Shown here one piece after another: positions 59,648 to 64,000 of a stretch of DNA of 64,000 nucleotides. Under the pieces are notes generated by a model, which worked only from the letters and a program-made list of their open reading frames with translations, ran no database searches and had not been told where the DNA came from. The position numbers were made by a program, and so were the translations under genes. The DNA is from Palsa-661 sp035535015. Lineage in GTDB: Bacteria > Actinomycetota > Acidimicrobiia > Acidimicrobiales > UBA8190. Positions within the stretch are counted from its first letter, which is position 1; every line of letters starts with the position of its first letter. The stretch is from assembly GCA_035535015.1 (NCBI GenBank), contig DATLQU010000004.1, positions 62,001 through 126,000 on the forward strand, read 5' to 3'.

Positions 59648-60424
59648 CTAGGGGCGGGATTCGAGCCGGGCCGCCATCTCCCGGTAGCGCGAGACCGGGA
59701 TCAGATGAATACCGTCAAAGAGACCCGACTCCCGGATCTGGCTCATGAGGTCACAGGCGATCTCCACCCCGGTCGTGCCATCGCGCTCAATCCGGTTGAT
59801 GATCGGCTCGGGAACGGCGAGTTGGGGAATGTCGATGGACAGCTTCCGTGCCATGGGCGCGCTGGCGATCACCATCACACCGGCATAGGTCGGTCCGGCA
59901 AAGTCCAGCGAGGCACGCCAGTCCAAGAGCTCGTCGAGAGAGAAGGTCACCTGGGCGAGCAGAAAATCCGCGTTGCGCTTCCAATCGGGCAAGGGTCGCA
60001 GGCCCGACGTCACCCCGAACCGCAAGGCATCGGTTGGGCCTTTCCGACTTTGGGAGAACCGCCTCGCTTCGGTGATCATCGAGCGGACCGTCAGGTCATC
60101 CGATCGGGCACCGGTCTCGGGGCGGTCGCCGTAGACAAAGAGGAACTCGTCCACTCCGTAGGCCGCGGCCGTCAGGAGGTCACGTCGAAAACCGAGAACG
60201 TTCCGGTCGCGAGCGTTCAGACAGGCGATCGATCGCCCTCCCATCAATGCCACCTCATGCGCCACGGCGATGCTTGAAACGGTGGCCCGGCCGATGTGGT
60301 TGTCCGGGATCAGAAAGGCGTCGGCGACGCCGCTCATCACACCGATCTGGTGCCGGACGTGCGTGAGGTCAGGCCGGGTGGCCGGCTCGACCTCACAGAT
60401 GACCTCGAAATTGCCGGTCGCCAT
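59648..60424 (-). CDS. Methylenetetrahydrofolate reductase-like protein
   Basis: A 258-residue TIM-barrel protein similar to MTHFR: an N-terminal FEVICEVEPATRPDLTHVRHQIGVM (with the family Glu in E-x-x-P), GRSIACLNARDRNVLGFRRDLLTAAAYGVDEFLFVYGD, and the C-terminal PEPIINRIERDGTTGVEIACDLMSQIRESGLFDGIHLIPV. It is shorter than E. coli MetF and lacks parts of the FAD-binding sites, so it resembles the non-canonical short actinobacterial MTHFRs. It may reduce methylene-THF with NADH alone or act on another folate. The folate role is an inference from fold. Codon use is slightly less GC-biased than in its neighbours. Confidence 0.75.
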   Translation of the reverse strand: MATGNFEVICEVEPATRPDLTHVRHQIGVMSGVADAFLIPDNHIGRATVSSIAVAHEVALMGGRSIACLNARDRNVLGFRRDLLTAAAYGVDEFLFVYGDRPETGARSDDLTVRSMITEARRFSQSRKGPTDALRFGVTSGLRPLPDWKRNADFLLAQVTFSLDELLDWRASLDFAGPTYAGVMVIASAPMARKLSIDIPQLAVPEPIINRIERDGTTGVEIACDLMSQIRESGLFDGIHLIPVSRYREMAARLESRP

Positions 60425-60445
60425 GTCGGCCAGAGGGCGCGCCGG

Positions 60446-61564
60446 CTAGGCCCGGGTCCAGCGGACGGGGGGGCCGTGGTCGCCGGAACGGGCCAGCAGG
60501 GTCTCTTCCCCGCCCGGCCAACAGATGGCCGAGACGCCGAAACCCTTCAAGGGGTCAGTCGAGGGCTCCATGCGGGCCCAGACGAGGGGGACGTCCTCGG
60601 TGGCCTGGGCGCCGGCCGCCTCCATGGTGACGCTCAGTTCGTCGCGGTCCTCGGACGTCAGGTACTGGGCGAAGACCGACTGCCAGACCAGTTGGACCGT
60701 CGACGGTTGGCGATCGGCCAGGACCTTGCGGAGCCAGGGGCTGGCGGGAGCGTCGTCCACCACCGGCGGGTGCTGTTCGGCCACCTCCAGGGCGGCGCGC
60801 ATACGGGCCAGCCGCTTGGGTTCGTCGGGCCAGATGTAGGAGAGCAGGGCCAGCTGGCCGTCGCGACTGGTGGCGTCGATGGGGGCGATGTCGCAACCCC
60901 GTCGTTCCAACACGGTCAGATGCTGTTGGGCGTCGGCGGGATCGTCGACCGGTGTGCTCACCCAGGGGCCTTCGAAGACGAGGGCGGAATCGGGATCACC
61001 GAGCAGCGCCCCGCTGCTGCGGTAGGCGAAGTTCTCGGCCAGCAGGTTCAGGCCGGCACTGGCGCCGATCTCGAGCAGCCGGACGGGCCGGCGGTAGCGG
61101 TCGGCCACCCAGAGGAGCACCCCGAAGAGCACCGCCGACCGACCGGGCTCGTTGGTCTGGACACCCCGGCGCAGGACGGCACCGATCTCCTGCGCATGGG
61201 CGCGCAGCGTCCGCTCGGCCACCTCCCAGGCGCCCTCGGGCGGGGCGTTGCCGCCCATGCTCGGGTAGTAGCCGGCCAGCTCCGGAGCCTCGCCGGAGAG
61301 GACCAGCCGGTGGAGGGCGGCCAGGAGCCGCAGGGCCGGCGCCTGGCCGGCCGGCAGGGGCACCCCGGTGTAGAGCTCGGCCACGATGCCGCCCTTTTCG
61401 AGATCGTCGGCCGCCCCCTGCATCAGGGCGACGGACAGTGGCGATCGGCCGTGGCGTTCCATGACCTGCGCGTGGGCACGGAAGCGTGTGGGCAGGTCGG
61501 CCCTGACGGTGTCGAGATCCCCCGAGCCGGCGTCCTGCCCCGTACCCGACGGAGTGCTCTGCAC
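60446..61564 (-). CDS. DUF2332 domain-containing protein
   Basis: A 372-residue protein of DUF2332. Typical blocks are FRAHAQVMERHGRSPLSVALMQGAADDLEKGG, LAGYYPSMGG, QTNEPGRSAVLF, and VRLLEIGASAGLNLLAENFAYR, the last of which looks like a SAM-binding loop (E-I-G-A-S-A-G-L). A methyltransferase-like fold is therefore plausible, though the family has no proven function. The GTG at 61564 is the best start since earlier codons run towards the divergent VOC gene. It is transcribed towards the MTHFR-like gene, 21 bp apart. Confidence 0.8.
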   Translation of the reverse strand: MQSTPSGTGQDAGSGDLDTVRADLPTRFRAHAQVMERHGRSPLSVALMQGAADDLEKGGIVAELYTGVPLPAGQAPALRLLAALHRLVLSGEAPELAGYYPSMGGNAPPEGAWEVAERTLRAHAQEIGAVLRRGVQTNEPGRSAVLFGVLLWVADRYRRPVRLLEIGASAGLNLLAENFAYRSSGALLGDPDSALVFEGPWVSTPVDDPADAQQHLTVLERRGCDIAPIDATSRDGQLALLSYIWPDEPKRLARMRAALEVAEQHPPVVDDAPASPWLRKVLADRQPSTVQLVWQSVFAQYLTSEDRDELSVTMEAAGAQATEDVPLVWARMEPSTDPLKGFGVSAICWPGGEETLLARSGDHGPPVRWTRA

Positions 61565-61626
61565 TCGGACAGTATGGCCCCTGGGCTGTCCGTTCCGTGT
61601 GACGGAGGCCAAAAGAGGAGGCCACC

Positions 61627-62067
61627 TTGACGACGACGTTCTCACACCTCGGGATCTGCGTGTCCGACCTGGAACGGTCGATCCGCTTCTACTGCGAGGG
61701 CCTGGGCTTCGCCGTCGCCGAATCGCACAGCGTGGGTGAGGAGTTCGGAAAGCTGATGGAGCTGGACGCGGTGGCCCTGCGCTCGCAGTTCATCCGCCGT
61801 GAGGCCATGGCCATCGAGCTGCTGCATTTCACATCACCGGCGACGACAGGCGACGGGGGCCGTCGGCCGATGAACGCGCTCGGACTCACCCACCTCTCCA
61901 TCCGGGTGGACGACGTCTCGGCCGTGGCCGCCGGCCTCGAGGCGCTCGGGGGGAAGGTACTGAGCGGCACCCGCACCACCTTCGAGCTCCCGGGGGCGCC
62001 CCTCGACTTCGTCTACTGCACCGACCCCGACGGCGTTCGGATCGAGTTGATGCAGATCCCGGCCTGA
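61627..62067 (+). CDS. VOC family protein (glyoxalase-like)
   Basis: A 146-residue VOC protein with a clear glyoxalase I pattern: FSHLGICVSDLERSIRFYCEGLGF (His metal ligand at position 7), AIELLHFTSPA (Glu in ELLHF), LTHLSIRVDDVSAVAAGLEALG (second His) and FVYCTDPDGVRIELMQ (second Glu). All four metal ligands of the VOC fold are present, so it could be a working lyase, epimerase or dioxygenase. The TTG start at 61627 has the site AGAGGAGG. A repeat-filled gap separates it from the next gene. Confidence 0.88.
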   Translation: MTTTFSHLGICVSDLERSIRFYCEGLGFAVAESHSVGEEFGKLMELDAVALRSQFIRREAMAIELLHFTSPATTGDGGRRPMNALGLTHLSIRVDDVSAVAAGLEALGGKVLSGTRTTFELPGAPLDFVYCTDPDGVRIELMQIPA

Positions 62068-62205
62068 AACGGCCCGGGCGGGGCGGAAACGGGGCGGGGC
62101 GGAAACGGGCCGGGGCGGAAACGGGCGGGGCGGAAACGGGCGGGGCGGAGGCGGGGCGGAGGCGGGCGAGGTCGGGGCGGAGGCGGGCGGGGTCGGGGCG
62201 GCTCG
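62068..62205. repeat. GC-rich minisatellite (CGGGGCGGAAACGGG-type units)
   Basis: About nine imperfect units of 15-17 bp fill most of the 153 bp between the VOC and NTF2-like genes. The first five contain GGAAAC, and the later ones degrade to GCGGAGGCGGG. The strand is purely G-rich apart from the A and C interruptions, so the displaced G-rich strand could form a G-quadruplex. Confidence 0.9.
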
Positions 62206-62220
62206 GGTACCGTCGGCCCG

Positions 62221-62679
62221 ATGCCCGACGACGCCCGCGCCATCGAGAACCTGATCCTGTCGTATGCCGAGTGTGTCGACGCCGGTGATCTCGAGGCTGT
62301 GGCCTCGATCCTCGCCGACGCCACCATCGGGCTGGAAGGGATGCCCGACGGGCTGCGCGGTCGGGAGAAGATCCTCGGCTTGTTGCGCTCGACCATCCGG
62401 CTGCACGAGGACGGGACACCGAAGACGAAACATGTGACCACCAATATTCTGGTGGAGGTGGACGAGACGGCGGGGACGGCCACCGCCCGGTCGTACTTCA
62501 CCGTGCTGCAGGCCGCTGCCGGTCTGGGGCTGCAGGCGATCGTGGCCGGTCGGTACCGTGACCGCTTCGCCCGCGGCGACGGCGGCTGGCGTTTCACCGA
62601 ACGGCGCTTCCAGACCGATCTGGTCGGCGATGTCAGCCGGCACCTCCTGGCCGGGCCGGAGATCCTGGGAGGGGGGTAG
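62221..62679 (+). CDS. NTF2-like (SnoaL_4) family protein
   Basis: A 152-residue protein of the SnoaL-like/ring-hydroxylating-dioxygenase-beta-like NTF2 superfamily. Typical order: an N-terminal helix IENLILSYAECVDAGDLEAVASILADATI (Y-x-x-x-x-D-x-x-D pattern), GLRGREKILGLLRSTIRLHEDGTPKTKHVTTNILVEVD (the KHVT-T-N block) and IVAGRYRDRFARGDGGWRFTERRF. It may be an isomerase, dehydratase or small-molecule binder. The ATG is at 62221. It is convergent with the oxidase gene 11 bp away. Confidence 0.85.
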   Translation: MPDDARAIENLILSYAECVDAGDLEAVASILADATIGLEGMPDGLRGREKILGLLRSTIRLHEDGTPKTKHVTTNILVEVDETAGTATARSYFTVLQAAAGLGLQAIVAGRYRDRFARGDGGWRFTERRFQTDLVGDVSRHLLAGPEILGGG

Positions 62680-62690
62680 CCCGGTCGTGT

Positions 62691-64000
62691 TCAGCGGCCG
62701 CCGGCGGCCAGACGGGTGGGGATGGACTGGGCGAAGTGGAAGAGATCGTCGGGGTCGTAGCGGCGCTTGATCTCGACCAGCCGGGGCAGGTTGGTGCCGT
62801 AGTAGGCCTCGGGCCAGTCGGCCAGGCTGGGGTCGATGTAGTTCTGGTAGGCGTAGGGGCTGACGTAGGGAGCGACGCCGGCGGCACTCTGGCGGAGCCA
62901 GGACCGGGCCGCCCCGACGGTGGCCGGTGAGGCTCCGGGACCCCAGGAGGTCGACGTCTGCATGGCGCAGAGAGCCTGGCGGTGGACGAAGGCGCTTTCT
63001 TCGGGGCGGACGCGGTTGATGGCGCCGCCGTAGGCGTCGAAGACGATGCCGCCGCCCAGGGCGGGGACGTCGGCGTGGAAGGTCTCCACCGCCTGGACGC
63101 AGGCTGCGGCGCCGGGACCGGAGAGGGGAGAGGTGAGATAGGCCGAGGTGGCGGCGAAGGACGACCGGGCCAGGGTGCCGGCCGCCCCGGGTCCGGTGGG
63201 GCCGGCAGCGGTCAGATGGCACTGGGCCACGGTCAGGTCATGGCAGCCCGCCTCCACCAGCATGGTCTGGAGGAAGGGATCGGACCCGACGAACTGGCTG
63301 CGGGGCGGTCCGGCCTGGGCCAGGAAGGGACGGAGAAGAGCAGTGAGGGTCGAGGTCGAGCCGACGAGGACACCGTTGGTGCGGACGTTCAGGCCGTCGG
63401 TGCCGGCCGACTGGAGTTGGCAGTTCGACCAGAGCTCGTCGGGGGCGGCGGCGGCCCAGGGGAGCCAGGCGCCGAGGACGTCGGCCGCCGCCGACCAGGG
63501 CCAGTTGAGAGTGAAGAGCGAGAGGGCCGGGACCGGATGAAGGCCGAAGGTGAAGGAGGTGACGATGCCGAAGTTGCCCCCACCGCCCCCCCGGCTGGCC
63601 CAGTAGAGGTCGGGATTCTCGGAGTCGTCCGCCGTGAGCAGTCGGCCGTCGGCGGTGACGGTGTCCAGGGCGATCAGGTTGTCGCAGGTGAGTCCGAACT
63701 TGCGGCCGAGGACGCCGATGCCGCCGCCCAGGGTGAGACCGGCGATGCCGACCGACGGGCAGGAACCGGCGGGCAGGAGCAGACCGGCGTTCGAGAGCTG
63801 GTCGTAGAGATCGACGAGTTGACATCCCGCTCCGACGGTGGCGCGTCTGGTGCCGGTGTCGACGGCGACGGCGTTCATCCGGGAGACGTCGATGACGAGT
63901 CCCGGGCCCGTCGAGTAGCCGGCATAGCTGTGGCCACCGGAGCGGGCTGTGGCCGGCAGGCCGTGCCGGCGGGCGAAGTCCAGGCAGCGCTGGACGTCGG
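62691..64000 (-). CDS. FAD-binding oxidoreductase, berberine-bridge-enzyme type (partial)
   Basis: At least 436 residues of a PCMH-type flavoprotein; the reading frame runs off the window edge at 64000, so the start is outside. Near the edge it reads ARSGGHSYAGYSTGPGLVIDVSRM, with the RSGGHSY motif whose His usually carries covalent FAD. Then come GLTLGGGIGVLGRKFGLTCDNL and YWASRGGGGGNFGIVTSFTF (FAD site). The C-terminal BBE domain YYGTNLPRLVEIKRRYDPDDLFHFAQSI is complete and contains the family's N-Y-x-N-like region in variant form. It oxidises an alcohol, sugar or alkaloid-like substrate with O2. Its upstream end, possibly with a signal sequence, is not visible. Confidence 0.88.
   Translation of the reverse strand, partial: DVQRCLDFARRHGLPATARSGGHSYAGYSTGPGLVIDVSRMNAVAVDTGTRRATVGAGCQLVDLYDQLSNAGLLLPAGSCPSVGIAGLTLGGGIGVLGRKFGLTCDNLIALDTVTADGRLLTADDSENPDLYWASRGGGGGNFGIVTSFTFGLHPVPALSLFTLNWPWSAAADVLGAWLPWAAAAPDELWSNCQLQSAGTDGLNVRTNGVLVGSTSTLTALLRPFLAQAGPPRSQFVGSDPFLQTMLVEAGCHDLTVAQCHLTAAGPTGPGAAGTLARSSFAATSAYLTSPLSGPGAAACVQAVETFHADVPALGGGIVFDAYGGAINRVRPEESAFVHRQALCAMQTSTSWGPGASPATVGAARSWLRQSAAGVAPYVSPYAYQNYIDPSLADWPEAYYGTNLPRLVEIKRRYDPDDLFHFAQSIPTRLAAGGR

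Overview
The window looks like chromosome from a high-GC actinobacterium, most likely an Acidimicrobiia-type lineage. The lineage is inferred, not proven. The evidence is strong G/C third-position bias, frequent GTG and TTG starts, several F420/flavin-type enzymes (two LLM oxidoreductases, a Ddn-like deazaflavin protein, a nitroreductase), many TetR, P450, SDR, VOC and NTF2-like proteins, a short MTHFR-like protein, and a zinc-type ribosomal protein bS18. I see no rRNA, tRNA, CRISPR array, prophage or intact insertion sequence. Coding density is high, with many 1-13 bp overlaps between neighbouring genes.

Layout. 0-1.2 kb: the end of an aminoglycoside phosphotransferase-like gene, then a gene-poor stretch with the signal-peptide remnant of a secreted protein. 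1.2-5.3 kb: a minus-strand run (channel-like membrane protein, DUF5996, deazaflavin protein, DedA, a kinase-fold protein). 5.4-14.4 kb: DUF1214-like/sulfotransferase pair, a P450-TetR operon with a readable promoter and operator, a PIG-L deacetylase, a DsbA/FrnE protein, and a sulfatase-LLM pair. 14.8-16.9 kb: bS18 with a long repeat-bearing tail and small genes. 16.9-20.9 kb: a base-salvage cluster (hypoxanthine PRTase, uracil PRTase, fungal-type cytosine deaminase, a third PRTase, NCS1 permease). 21-25.5 kb: a frameshifted acetyltransferase, a nitroreductase, and a four-gene coupled operon whose last three members are paralogues with duplicated YbjQ/DUF74-like domains. 25.5-33.2 kb: GH38 mannosidase, nucleoside phosphorylase, serine hydrolase, NUDIX, and two coupled membrane-anchored proteins, one with a GH43-like domain. 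33.2-41.8 kb: Lhr-type helicase and Lon protease diverging around a perfect palindrome, then a DUF4389-like membrane protein. 42-53.3 kb: haloalkane dehalogenase, thioredoxin-like protein, MGMT-like protein, thioesterase, lytic transglycosylase, FAD oxidoreductase, ABC-F ATPase, esterase, LLM oxidoreductase and TetR. 53.6-64 kb: SDR, a lipoprotein, a gene-poor island around a DUF4386 protein, D-aminoacylase, VOC proteins, MTHFR-like, DUF2332, NTF2-like and a berberine-bridge-type oxidase cut by the window edge.

How the genes fit together. The clearest pathway is pyrimidine/purine salvage at 16.9-20.9 kb: imported cytosine would be deaminated to uracil and then converted to UMP, with purine bases handled by the other PRTases. 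Most other genes are single catabolic or stress modules. The least explained structures are the YbjQ-like paralogue operon and the unusually dense set of short tandem repeats, which occur both inside genes (units divisible by 3) and between genes (units often not divisible by 3).
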